Below, one piece after another: positions 53,660 through 63,835 of a DNA stretch of 64,000 nucleotides. Both the position numbers and the translations under genes were made by a program. This stretch comes from Yponomeuta sedellus (taxonomy: Eukaryota > Arthropoda > Insecta > Lepidoptera > Yponomeutidae): contig OW203732.1 in the NCBI GenBank assembly GCA_934045075.1, positions 21,060,279 to 21,124,278 on the forward strand, read 5' to 3'. The notes under the pieces are model-generated. The model was given only the letters and a program-made list of their open reading frames with translations, did not search any database and had not been told where the DNA came from. The first letter of the stretch is position 1; the number at the start of each line of letters is the position of its first letter.

Positions 53660-53870
53660 AATAAAATAACACAACATTTACATACAGGCAAATACATTGC
53701 TTCTGGCCCTACACTAGTATCCCCTGTCTCGTGGGAACCAGAAACAGCGACGTCACAAACATGTAAACATCCAAGAGCTGGGTTTTTTTGTCCCCAACCG
53801 GGGTTCGAACCCGGGACCTCTTGCATGGTAGGCAGATGCGCTACCGTTGCGCCACGGAGGTTGTCACAAA
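53660..53870 (-). mobile_element. tRNA-derived SINE, family A, minus strand
   Basis: On the minus strand, head CCTCCGTGGCGCAACGGTAG, B box GGGTTCGAACCCC, then the A-rich joint, TTGGATGTTTACATG and the body to GGGGCCAGAAGCAATG and CCTGTATGTAAATG. Confidence 0.8.
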
Positions 53871-54012
53871 GAAATATCGACGCGCCTCATCGACTCGTCA
53901 GGCGACCCAAGTGCTGGTAGCTATCTCGGCCAGCGCATCGGCCTGGCCATTAAGAGGGAGAATGCTGCCAGCGTCTTGGGGACTCAGCGGCAGCAGTTTA
54001 GAGCTTTTTAAC

Positions 54013-54460
54013 TAAAAATATTTTTTAAAAACCTATTTAGAGGCTAAAAATTTCACCCATGCCGGGATTCGAACCCGCTTAAATAGGTTTTTAAATTTGT
54101 TCCTTAGCACGGGTTAGTGCATTAAAAATAAAAATAGTGTAATCATGTGGGTACAATGATATCGTTCCGATGTTAAAACCTAACTGCAAAGTAGGTGGTC
54201 GGGGCTGTAAGTAATGCAATTTGCTTAAGTCAGATGTCGCTGCCTGTACGTAATACAGAGAATATTGTAAAGAGGTTCGAAATTTCACTGATGCCGTGAG
54301 TCGCCCATTGGCTCAATTGGTAGAGCGCTGGTACGGATAACCAGAGGTTGCGGGTTCGAATCCCGGCATGGGTGAAATTTTTAGCCTCTAAATAGGTTTT
54401 TAAATTTGTTCCTTAGCACGGGTTAGTGCATTAAAAATAAAAATAGTGTAAAAATATTTT
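54013..54460 (+). mobile_element. TL309 copy with snap-back and 12-bp target duplication
   Basis: The insert 54025-54448 lies between two copies of TAAAAATATTTT (54013-54024 and 54449-54460). A short minus piece (AAAACCTATTTAGAGGC to GGGATTCGAACCCGC) turns into a plus-oriented 1.2-unit segment with a tRNA-like domain at about 54302-54373 and ends AAAAATAAAAATAGTG. Confidence 0.88.
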
Positions 54461-54536
54461 GTAAATATATTAAATGTAAATACCAAATAAGTTAATTAGT
54501 AATAGCTGTTATTAAGAACCGACAAGAATTTAGTGA

Positions 54537-54755
54537 AGAACAGACAACCGTTGGAGTAAGCGTGTTCTTGAGTGGAGACCGCGACTCGGCAAACGTAGTG
54601 TAGGACGTCCTGCGACCAGGTGAAATGACAATCTGCGAAAAACTGCCGGCAGATGCTGGATGCGGCAAGCTGAAGACAGGGCGCTATGGCGCTCATTAGA
54701 GGAGGGCTATGTCCAGCAGTGGAGTACATAATATAGCCTGAAGAAGAAGAAGATG
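54537..54755 (+). pseudogene. RTE-like LINE 3' fragment
   Basis: Encodes DNRWSKRVLEWRPRLGKR-like residues, frameshifted in the following RPATR region, then GGAGGGCTATGTCCAGCAGT and ATATAGCCTGAAGAAGAAGA. Confidence 0.65.
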
Positions 54756-55180
54756 TTATTATATTGAGTATGTAAATCATGTAATCAAAGTCTATGGTAA
54801 GATAAGTATATTCTTTACTGTACACCAGAGCAAAGAACAATTGGCGGCCATATTGCTAAAAGCAATTTCTTCCAGACAACCATACGACGGAAAGTGTGCT
54901 GAAGGAAATAAGAGACGGGCAGTCGGTTAGTATGGTTTATTTAATACATAACATACATAAATCATATATTAAGAAATAAATTGAATTTTAGAGCAATTCT
55001 AAAATTCTATTCAAATATTTTTATTCATTATAAGAACAAAATTTTTGCGTCAAAGTTGTTAGTTTCACAAATAATACATTATGTAGAGAAGAAGTCAATA
55101 ATAAAACTTCGCGCGTCTCCTATTCTTGTCCTAAAAGTTACCCAATCTATTGATTAATGCCAGACATATTTGTCTTCTAG
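54756..55180. other. Unassigned sequence
   Basis: No gene or repeat recognised. Confidence 0.4.
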
Positions 55181-55297
55181 ATAATTAGTAGGCACGGTTA
55201 GCCAGAGGTCACGGGTTTGAGTCCCGGCATGGGTTTTTAGCCTCTAAATAGTTTTTTTTTAATTATGCTAAGAAAAAAAAAGAATATAATTAGTAGG
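55181..55297 (+). mobile_element. TL309 short copy with 12-bp target duplication
   Basis: The insert 55193-55285 starts inside the anticodon arm (CACGGTTAGCCAGAGG) and ends AAGAATAT. It is flanked by ATAATTAGTAGG at 55181-55192 and 55286-55297. A heavily 5'-truncated old copy. Confidence 0.8.
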
Positions 55298-55345
55298 ACG
55301 TTTATATGTCATAGGTTTACTTGCGTCAGCCCGAGCTAGATCGAT

Positions 55346-55501
55346 TTAACCGGTTAACTCGTTAACTCGGGTTAACCGGTTAAATCGTTAACTCGAGTTA
55401 ACCGGTTAATTTGTTAACTTGTGTTAACCGGTTAACTCGTTAACTCGTGTTAACCGTTTAAATCGATCATTCCGTATGCATAATTATCGATTTAACCGGT
55501 T
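55346..55501. repeat. 26-bp tandem repeat of AACCGGTT palindromes
   Basis: Four 26-bp units start at 55346, 55372, 55398 and 55424, plus a partial unit at 55450. Each begins TTAACCGGTTAA and includes GTTAAC. AACCGGTT occurs at 55348, 55374, 55400, 55426 and 55494. Flanking ATCGATTTAAC (left) and AAATCGAT (right) give outer dyad symmetry. AACCGGTT is the known Grainyhead/CP2-type binding palindrome. Function here is not shown. Confidence 0.85.
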
Positions 55502-55734
55502 TACTCGAGTTAAACGAGCTAACCCTGGCTGACTCAAGTGGTCCTTATTATCTTAACCCGCTTCGGTAACTTTAATGTATCTTGAGAAATCTTGTTTTAA
55601 ATCGTGCAATGGGTATCGTCTTAAAAAAGTTCTTGTTTTTTGTTCTTTGAGAAAATAGGTAATTTTGAAAGCCCGAGCAAAGAAGAAACTGGGTCTATGG
55701 AACCGGAAGAGCCCACGCACAGACTGCTTATTGC
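55502..55734. other. Unassigned sequence
   Basis: No feature supported. Confidence 0.35.
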
Positions 55735-56031
55735 GAGTTTGACAGATCCAATCGAATAACTTTACTAGGTACCGCTTTAATCGAGCATTGAGTAGTGAGT
55801 ATATGAGTTAGTTAACCGTTCGAACTGGCAAAACGCTGTCACAGTACAACTCGCACTCGCGTTTATTCGTGTTTTGGCTGGTAAACGTGGTCACTTCTCA
55901 ACGTAAACCATTACAACTCGCACTCAGCAATTTTAATTTCCATACTTGTCGCTACGTGGCGCTTCCTCAATGCCATAGAAATATGAGTTTACGTTAACGC
56001 GATCGAGTAGTTAAAAAACTCGCACTAAGCA
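55735..56031 (-). mobile_element. MITE, copy 2 of 2
   Basis: Reverse orientation of 25456-25755: ends TGCTTATTGCGAGTTT and AAACTCGCACTAAGCA, with TTTACGTTAACGCGATCG inside. 297 bp. Confidence 0.8.
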
Positions 56032-56348
56032 CTCAGGAGTACCATCAAACAAACAAAGCTAAACGGAATCCTGATCTGTGCAAACGAAAAAGTATTTTTT
56101 TATTGAATATAAAAAAAAGCTTGTGTTTTATGTCCAAATCTAGAAGAAGTCAGATTTATTTACAAAGTACTATAAAATGCCAACAATTTGGTTTTTTGTA
56201 CAGTATATTAAACCATAAATTATTCACGAGTAAAGCGTAGAAACGTTCTTCAAAATGTCCTATAAAAGGCATTAAGTGTATGCCTCACAAAAATACAAAA
56301 AAACTGGGAATATTAATAATTTACAATTGTAGCAACCATTATTAGTTG

Positions 56349-56595
56349 TACATACATACATACATACATACATACATACATACATACATACATACATACA
56401 TACATACATACATACATACATACATACATACATACATACATACATACATACATACATACATACATACATACATACATACATACATACATAAATACATACA
56501 TACATACATACATACATACATACATACATACATACATACATACATACATACATACATACATACATACATACATACATACATACATACATACATAC
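56349..56595 (+). repeat. (TACA)n microsatellite
   Basis: About 247 bp, roughly 61 copies of TACA/CATA with one C-to-A interruption at about 56491. Open frames here are repeat artefacts. Confidence 0.95.
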
Positions 56596-57002
56596 CTGTT
56601 CCTTCCATCTGATACCGGCGATGTATCAGCTCAAGGGATACATCGCCGGAAGACGCGCTAAGCGTTTGAGTAGGCCGTGGAAGAGGTGTCTGCGGAGAAC
56701 TAGAAAAAATGTTTTGAAAATTGGTTCAGACGCATGAAACTTTGTATAGAGGCTGGTGGAGAGTTCTTTGAAAAGATTTAATAAACATATTTTTTTCATA
56801 GTTAGTTTCAAGTTAGTTTTTTAGTTTCTCAAAACTTTCTGAGTGTCCCACGTATTGACGCACGATGCTATCGCAAAAAACATTATCATCTGTTTGATTC
56901 ACTGGCTAGATCGCGTCGGTAAGGTAAGGTTTAGAGCACTTTAATGCATAAAAAGAAAACAAACAATCTATAAAAAAATTGTGCAGCTAATATAATATTG
57001 GC
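56596..57002. other. Unassigned sequence
   Basis: Begins with a small inverted repeat (CCGGCGATGTATC / GGATACATCGCCGG, 56614-56650). Otherwise nothing recognised. Confidence 0.4.
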
Positions 57003-57393
57003 CTTTATGCATCTACTTAATGAGATGGTTTATACAGCGCCCAGTGGTATCTTCACTCACACTAGATGGGTGAAGGGACCACTCCGACGCTGTAGTGCCT
57101 GGGACATGGTTTTTTTATAGATGGTGTAGGCTTGCCCAGCACCTATACCATCCTGACAGCTTAGTCGGCCTAGCCCACAGGAAAGACTAGTCAATACGTG
57201 CGGAGCCAACCAAGCTGCGGGTTTCCTCACGATTTTTCCTTCACCGTTAGCATGTGGTATTGCGACTACAAATTCGCAAATGTACGTAACTTTGAAATTA
57301 AACAAAGTCATTGGTACATGCCCGCACTCGGGATCGAACCTGGGGCTCTCGCTTGCCAGTCTATGGTTCTACCCACTGAGCTACCACCGCTCC
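57003..57393 (+). repeat. Dispersed repeat family C with tRNA-like end
   Basis: GCATCTACTTAATGAGATGG, ACAGCGCCCAGTGG and ACCTATACCATCCTGACAG match family C. 57322-57392 is a minus-strand tRNA-like block (GGGATCGAACCTG, GAGCTACCACCGC). Confidence 0.55.
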
Positions 57394-58320
57394 TTGTGCA
57401 GCTAATAATGCATAAATTAAAATGTAATGAAAGTATCAATAAATTACTATCAATCAATTCAAACCAACGCAATTACTATGTCTTCTTAGCGTGTCCTCTT
57501 CAATTTCAAAAAAGAAAGAAAATTTAACAAAAATCGGCCTTTGTTTTCTATAAATTTTGAAGGCCTATAATATCTTTTTGACCTACATTCAACATTAGAA
57601 ATTTAGTTACAGAATTTAGTGACAGAACTTACGGTCTGACTACATATAATCCCTAGTTTCGTAAGGTTCGATGGCGTGAATTCGAAAATTGTAATCTTAG
57701 CCATCGTATTTCCTCTTTCATTATTATCTGGCACCGCAAAGGTCACCGCGTAAATTTAAACAAATAACTTCAGCCATTCGGCCTCGGGCTAGGTTCGCTC
57801 TTCTTTATTCCGTTCCGTAGTATAGGGTGCGTGCGCTTGTTGCGACCCACCACCCCACTAAAATAAAAAGAAAGGGGAATCAATAGCTTAGAACTCTTTG
57901 TTGTCACACCAAAAGATCGACAAAAAAATATATTTGTATGCGTATGGCTACACAACAGGAGTGAGAAAATAAACTATTTTCTAAAAAAAATATAAATTAT
58001 GATGACTTCAGCCAACATTTGTACGTGTGAGGCGTTATTGACGGTTCAAGGGTCATCGATGTGAGCAAAAAACGTTTTCTGCTCGACAATCAAATGAACA
58101 GAATAGTTTGGCAGGATGTAATTTGGGTGCACAAGAAATAGGTGGCAGCAACAACAAGACACTTGAAGTGACTGAAACTGACAGACGTGGCGTGCGGCGG
58201 CGGCAACGAGAATATTCCACCACCAACACCCGAGTTATGGTGAGCGGTAGCGGACAACGTTCATAATTAAAAAATGACATGACTGGGAATCCATTTTTCG
58301 GATGAATATACCAAACCTTT
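57394..58320. other. Unassigned sequence
   Basis: No supported gene or repeat in this stretch. Confidence 0.4.
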
Positions 58321-58324
58321 TTTA

Positions 58325-58560
58325 AAAAGCCGGGATTTGAACCCGCGACCTCTGACTATCCGTGCCAGGGTTCTTTCCAACTGAGCTAATGGGCGACCCA
58401 CCGGCATCAGTGAAATTTCGAACCTCTTTACAATATTCTCTGTATTACGTACCAGAGGCCGCGGGTTCGAATCCCGGCATGGGTGGAAGTTTAAGCCTCT
58501 AAATAGCTTTTTAAAATTGTCTTTAGCACTAGTTAGTGCATTAAAAAGAATATACTAAGC
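58325..58560. mobile_element. TL309 copy with snap-back junction
   Basis: A minus-oriented half (T arm, anticodon arm, D arm, GGCGACCCACCGGCATCAG, to CTGTATTACGTAC) turns at 58452 into a plus-oriented half starting CAGAGGCCGCGGGTTCGAAT and ending GTTAGTGCATTAAAAAGAATAT. Old subtype. No clear target duplication. Confidence 0.8.
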
Positions 58561-59520
58561 CTTACTTAACAATCTCAGTTGCTACTATTATAAGTATATT
58601 ATTTTTACTGAAGTTTTTGTGAATGAAAATCTATGACTGCGTAGCAGTGTCTTCTAAGATATTATATTGTAAACACAATACTACTTATAAAATTTGACTT
58701 CATTTGGTGTATAATAAGAGGCGTATAAAAGAGTAAGTATCTTTTACGTCCTTGGAAAATCGATGGTAAAATAATAGATCTCCGCAATACTGTACTACAG
58801 TTTTTATATAAGTTAATAGTTCTGTAGTAAAATGACAATATAAGATGATGCTGTATTTTAGTGGTTTCAGTTTTTATACTATTGTAATTTTGCACATATT
58901 TTAATTTGATCTCGGGCCAAAACTATTACTCGCACCCTATTACAACCCCCAAATTTGCTCGTGAGTAAAGCGAGGTCTCGTCCCGACTGATTTGATTCTT
59001 TTTTTCGATGTGAAAAGCAAAATACGATCACAGGTTGTGTTTTTTCCTTTTTTTGATCTCACATTTTATACAAGGTGGAATTATTACATTATTCGCAAAT
59101 AATATTAAGAAACTCAGATAAGCTACAAGATTTGGATCGATGGGTTTATAAACTAAATTCTCTAAAAAAGCCCCCTTCTTTGGGAGCCTATCGTATTATT
59201 ATGTAAAAAAAAGTAAATTAAGTAATTCAAATTGAAATAGGTATGTTCTTGAACTAAAACTTTAGGAAGTATTACCTACATATTTTCAACTTTGTTCCGA
59301 ACGAACGAAGCTGTGGTTAACGTTTGCATAGTACTTTTCTCAAATAATTCGTGGAAATTACTAACTAAGTTGTACCTAGGTAGAACTTTTTGTTTTAATA
59401 TACAATCACTTTTCTCGTTTCCCTCGTTAATGTGTTTTTTTTAACTCTCTATTAATTTTAAAGCCAGTTCGACACTTAAAGAAAACAAAGGTCTTCTTTT
59501 TTCAAAAATTTACAGAACAC
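58561..59520. other. Unassigned sequence
   Basis: No supported gene. TTAAAGAAAACAAAG at 59476-59490 is mirrored by CTTTGTTTTCTTTAA at 59862-59876 beyond the next element. Confidence 0.4.
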
Positions 59521-59871
59521 CTCTGTTTTCAAAAACCTATTTAGAGGCTAAAAATTTCACCCATGCCGGGATTCGAACCCGCAACCTCTGGCTATCCGTG
59601 CCAGCGCTCTACCAATTGAGCCAATGGGCGACTCACCGGCATCAGTGAAATTTCGAACCTCTTTACACTATTCTCTGTATTACGTACAGGCAGCGACATC
59701 TGGCTTAAGCAAATTGCATCACTTACAGCCCCGACTACCTACTTTGCAGTTAGGTTTTACATCGGAACGATATCACCGTACCCACATGATTATACTATTT
59801 TTATTTTTAATGCACTAACCCGTGCTAAGGACTAATTTAAAAACCTATTTAGAGGCTAAAACTTTGTTTTC
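59521..59871 (-). mobile_element. TL309 copy, terminally redundant, slightly longer than one unit
   Basis: The insert 59531-59861 (331 bp) starts AAAAACCTATTTAGAGGCTA, runs through the tRNA-like domain (59562-59633, minus), the whole unit and the tail, and ends with the same AAAACCTATTTAGAGGCTA. About 22 bp is therefore present at both ends, as if a circular or tandem template was read slightly more than once round. Probable target duplication CTCTGTTTTC / CTTTGTTTTC (9 of 10). Confidence 0.85.
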
Positions 59872-60384
59872 TTTAAATGTCAAAGTAACCTCCTCGGTTG
59901 CCATGTTTTGAAGTAAAACGTCGTTCCATTTTTAAATTACATGACCGGGATGAGTTTCTATGTAATTTATTTGGCCGCTAAAACACGACCGATATCTATG
60001 TTCATACAACTTTGCCGGTCGCGGCTCGCATCTATTTGGCCAGTACAGCACTCTCGATTTATCTTGAAGAAGGTTGCCAAATTAAAGCTCAATTTTCCAA
60101 AATTTCCAAGCATGTTTGAGAAATTACTGTTTTATTAAATTAAGAATAAATACGAGCTGTGCTCCCCTAAAAGTAGTAGCATAGCCCGTCCTAAACCAGA
60201 CCAGCAATTTAGATGAAAAATGCTCGGCGACTCTGAAATAGAAAGCTTCAGCACACACCCGTACGAGATGATTTATTTAACGTGAAGTTTAAATTAAGTG
60301 CTAGTTTCAACTTACACAATCGTTCGGTTAGTTTTTGACGTAAATAATGGAGTTATTTGCGCAAGTTTACGTCACTTCGTCCTC
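59872..60384. other. Unassigned sequence
   Basis: No gene or repeat recognised. Confidence 0.4.
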
Positions 60385-60985
60385 TACACACACACGCACA
60401 CACACGCACACATACACAAACATACACACAAACACACACTCACATACACAGATAAATTCACGTCGGTAACCCGAAGGGGGAGGCAGAGACCAGGGAATGC
60501 CACTTGCCACGATCCTAAAAGATCACCTTCGCTTCCTCAACATTCGCTAGTCGTTGCATACAGGCACGTCAGTTTAGGATACTTTTTATCTTGCCCCTTG
60601 CTAATACGTCCCCTACTTGGTCGAATAATTATACAACGTATGTTAGAAAAATATCAAAGACTTCGAAAACATTGCCGAAAACACGTATCAAAAAATGTGT
60701 TAAGTACACTTTGCACCAAAAGGGCTACTATAACATAAAGAATTATTTAGGTGACAATTATGTCTGGAATTAAAGCCAGTACAATTCATGAGTTCTATGT
60801 TTCATAATAATTTTATGTAAACTTTTTAATTGAGGTCTGAAAATACGAAGTGTGGAGTTTTTTTTGTCCATTATTTCTCCAAAATGATATAAATTTAAAT
60901 GGACCTAGTTTGAATTGTAACGTTCATTAAGCCGCAATTTCTGAGCTACTTTGAATCAAACCTTTTCATTTCATTGGTATCGTCA
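60385..60985 (+). repeat. Composite LINE 3' repeat with CA-rich start
   Basis: A CA-rich tract (60385-60450), GGAGGCAGAGACCAGGG, TACTTTTTATCTTGCCCC, a coding remnant ending KGYYNIKNYLGDNYVWN (60717-60770), and the 3' UTR ending CTTTTCATTTCATT. Same block as 40966-41700. Confidence 0.6.
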
Positions 60986-61061
60986 GGCCATCAGAATGTT
61001 GATACTCGGGATAATTATAAATTATAATTTCACGACTTAGACTTACAAAAATATATACAGC

Positions 61062-61273
61062 CTGTTAGCTTTTAGAATATACCTCGGCTACTATGGGATA
61101 TATTCGTGTAATAGAAATATCGGAACTTATATGACACATAACTTTACATAACTTTTCAAAATAGTGAAGAAATTTTTTATACAGAGCAGGAAATTGTACA
61201 TATTACACTCGTATGCTTTCGGCAAAAACCGAAGCCTACTCTAGAGCCCGAGGTAATTTCTAAAAGCTAACAG
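61062..61273. mobile_element. MITE, copy 2 of 2
   Basis: Ends CTGTTAGCTTTTAG and CTAAAAGCTAACAG are exact reverse complements, extending inward through ATATACCTCGG. Same family as 52291-52460, longer interior. Confidence 0.8.
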
Positions 61274-61496
61274 ATTACATCTTTTGTGGGGCACTTCTTC
61301 TTCTTTTCGTGTCAGCGATTCGACCAATTTATATTTTTCCTGCCTAATAGTTGGCTACTGCAATTGCAGCAGCGTTGGCCTCTGTTAGGTCCTCCAGAGT
61401 GCAAGTGTGAGGGCACAATGGACATTGGAGCAGGTGCACCATGGATTGCGATGAGGCTCCACAATCACATATCTCCTCCGTTTGTGCAATATAACC

Positions 61497-62510
61497 CTAC
61501 CTGCTTAGGTTTTGTCTGCAGCGACCTACTTGGGTCCGGAGTCGGTTGAGTGACTGCCACGTAGGCCATTGCAGATCGGAACCCGTTGGGAGCCTCTCTT
61601 GGGGGTTTACAAAGCCTGTGGGTACGGGATGTTTTAATTTCCACCGCACCACCCTTTCCTCAGCTGGGCATTTTTCTAAGGCCTGTGTGCTGCGGAGAAA
61701 ACTTTTCCGGCTTTTTAGCCTAGCTGGCGGCAGGTCGTACTCATAAAGAGGATGTCGGTCATCGAATCGCCCCGAAGAGAAAACTTCGGGCGGAGCGATG
61801 CCAGCCAGCGGATAAAGCAAGCTAAGAGGTGTTGGCTTGAGACATCCTGTTATAATGCGGCATGTATCGTTCAAGGCTGTGTCGACGTGTTTTGCGTGAA
61901 CGGATCGGTGCCACACTGGGCACGCAAATTCACCGACTGAAAAACATAAGGCGGTGCCTGTTGTCCGGAGCACATGTGGCGCAGCCCCCCATTTCGTGGT
62001 GGTCAGACGCCGGAGCAGGTTGTTCCTTGAGGAAACTTTCTGCTTAGTTTTGAGGAAGTATAATTTGTAAGTCAGAGATCGGTCGAGCGTAATTCCCAGG
62101 TATTTAGGGCACGGACAGTGCTCGATTTTAACCTCCTGCCATGTGTATATATATATATATTTTAAGCGTCCGGTTGGCTTGTGCATTACGGAGGTGGAAA
62201 GCACAAGTTTGCGTTTTCGTAGGGTTTGGCCTTAGCCCGTTATCCACGTAGTACTGGCCTAAAATCTTAAGGGCCTCTGTGAGGTATTCCTCTACCGCTT
62301 TGAATGTGGAGGCTTGGGTTGTGAGGGCCAGGTCATCTGCATATATGAAGCGTTGGGTATTGCTAGGGCAGGGCTGATTTAGTGTAAATATTAAATAAGG
62401 TAGGCGCCAAAACGCTGCCCTGTGGAAGCCCGTTCTTGTGGGGGCACTGTATAAGGATCTACAATAAGATTCCTCAAGACATATTAGAGTTACCACCGAC
62501 GCAGTTAAAA
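61497..62510 (-). pseudogene. LINE reverse transcriptase C-terminal half, frameshifted
   Basis: On the minus strand, the LPQGSVLAP motif (near 62440-62410) is in a different frame from the catalytic RFIYADDLALTTQ (YADD at 62343-62332), so one frameshift separates them. The frame continues LRPNPTKTQTCAFHLRN, then meets an AT microsatellite (62146-62161) and resumes as PKYLGITLDRSLTYKLYF, SRNNLLRRL, RTTGTALCFSVGEFACPVWHRS and IITGCLKPTPLSLLYPLAGIAPPE. These are the RT thumb and following region of a Jockey-type LINE; I do not assign the clade. The 5' half and the endonuclease are absent. It is inactive. Confidence 0.8.
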
Positions 62511-63094
62511 AAAAAGTGTTAAGCATCATCTATACAAAAAAGCCATTAAGGATTACTTGGAAGACAAATAAGTCTGGTATTTAAATAATATTAAGGGGGA
62601 TGATTATGTCTAGGGTAGTTTCGTGTTACTTCATTTAGCAGTAAATTTGAAGTGAATAGAATAAATCTTTTCGCAAGCTACATACTTCTTTACATAAATT
62701 TTTAATTGACGACATTTCATATTTTACAAAGCGCAAAACTTAAAATACCGTTTCTTAATATTGCTATCTTGGTTACGAAAAAAAAATTTAGAATTTTTAT
62801 TATTGTTTAATTTTAGAGAAAATAAATAAAAACCAAAAATTGTGTGATGACGTCACACATGCGGCGAAATGAGGAGGTACCGTTGCCTAATATTAAAATA
62901 GTACATTACACAACTAGGGTGGTAATACAAAGAAAGGCCGAGATCGCAGAAGTTTGCGGCCCGAGCTCAAAGCGAGGGACGTAAATATGCGATCGTGAGC
63001 TTTCTTTATTACCTCCCGTGTTGTGTACATCTTTTTATGTCTACACTTGGCCAGAAAGCGGCTTTTTCCGTACGCGCAGCGTGCGTAAATGATA
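62511..63094. other. Unassigned sequence with LINE 3' traces
   Basis: 62520-62575 encodes KAIKDYLEDK-like residues and ends AAGTCTGGTATTTAA, similar to other LINE 3' ends here. The rest shows nothing supported. Confidence 0.35.
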
Positions 63095-63835
63095 TTACAG
63101 ATGTCATTTTCAATTTCATTCAATTTCATTCAAATGTCTCCGAGTATCGCACTAAGCTCAAGTGGCTCCCTATCCGTCTTCGTAGGAATGCCCACATCAT
63201 TTCTCTTCTTTACTCAGTACTGTTCAATCCCGCCACCCCTTTATATCTTAAAGAGCGCTTTATCTACCTCAGTAATTCCCACAGCCGGGCCCTCCGGACT
63301 GACCAGAACCTTATGCTGAAGATTCTCATTCGACGAGGTTCTTCAGCAACTCATTTGCTGTTAGGGCCGCCCGGCTGTGGGATGATCTGCCGGTTTCATT
63401 ATGGCGCTATGCTTCCCCAGCTATCTTTAAAAATAAGGTTTATGATTTGTATCTATCACTCTAATATTTTTTTTTTTATTTGATTTTGTTATTGTTTTTC
63501 TTAATGTAGGTACGTCTTTCTTTTTATCCTCTTGCGGAACTTTATTGTAAATAATGTAAGTTTGTGTATGTTTATAATAAATTGTTTTATGTATTATATG
63601 TTATGGTTTATGTAAGTATATTATTTTTAAGTATAAGTATGTATATCAATATTCATATTTGCACCAACTACCCGTCTCACTTTTCCTTCAGCAACTCTCC
63701 ATCGTGGGTTGCCTAGAAGAAATTGCTCTAAGCAATAAGGCCGCCAATTGTATTGTATCTTTGTAATTATGTTTTGTTTGTTTTTTCCTGGTGTACAATA
63801 AAGAATATTCTTATCTTATTTTATCATGTCGGAGA
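63095..63835 (+). pseudogene. LINE ORF2 C-terminus and 3' UTR
   Basis: Encodes KLKWLPIRLRRNAHIISLLY, NPATPLYLKERF and, after a frameshift near 63330, AVRAARLWDDLPVSL and FKNKVYDLYLSL, the usual end of ORF2 in CR1/Jockey-type LINEs. A 3' UTR with GCAACTCTCCATCGTGGGTT follows, and it ends GTACAATAAAGAATATTC. Related 3' UTR at 52980-53240. 5'-truncated and inactive. Confidence 0.7.

Noticed and set aside
56272..56612. Open frames over the TACA repeat
   Set aside because: Repeat artefact (alternating MYVC or YIHT).
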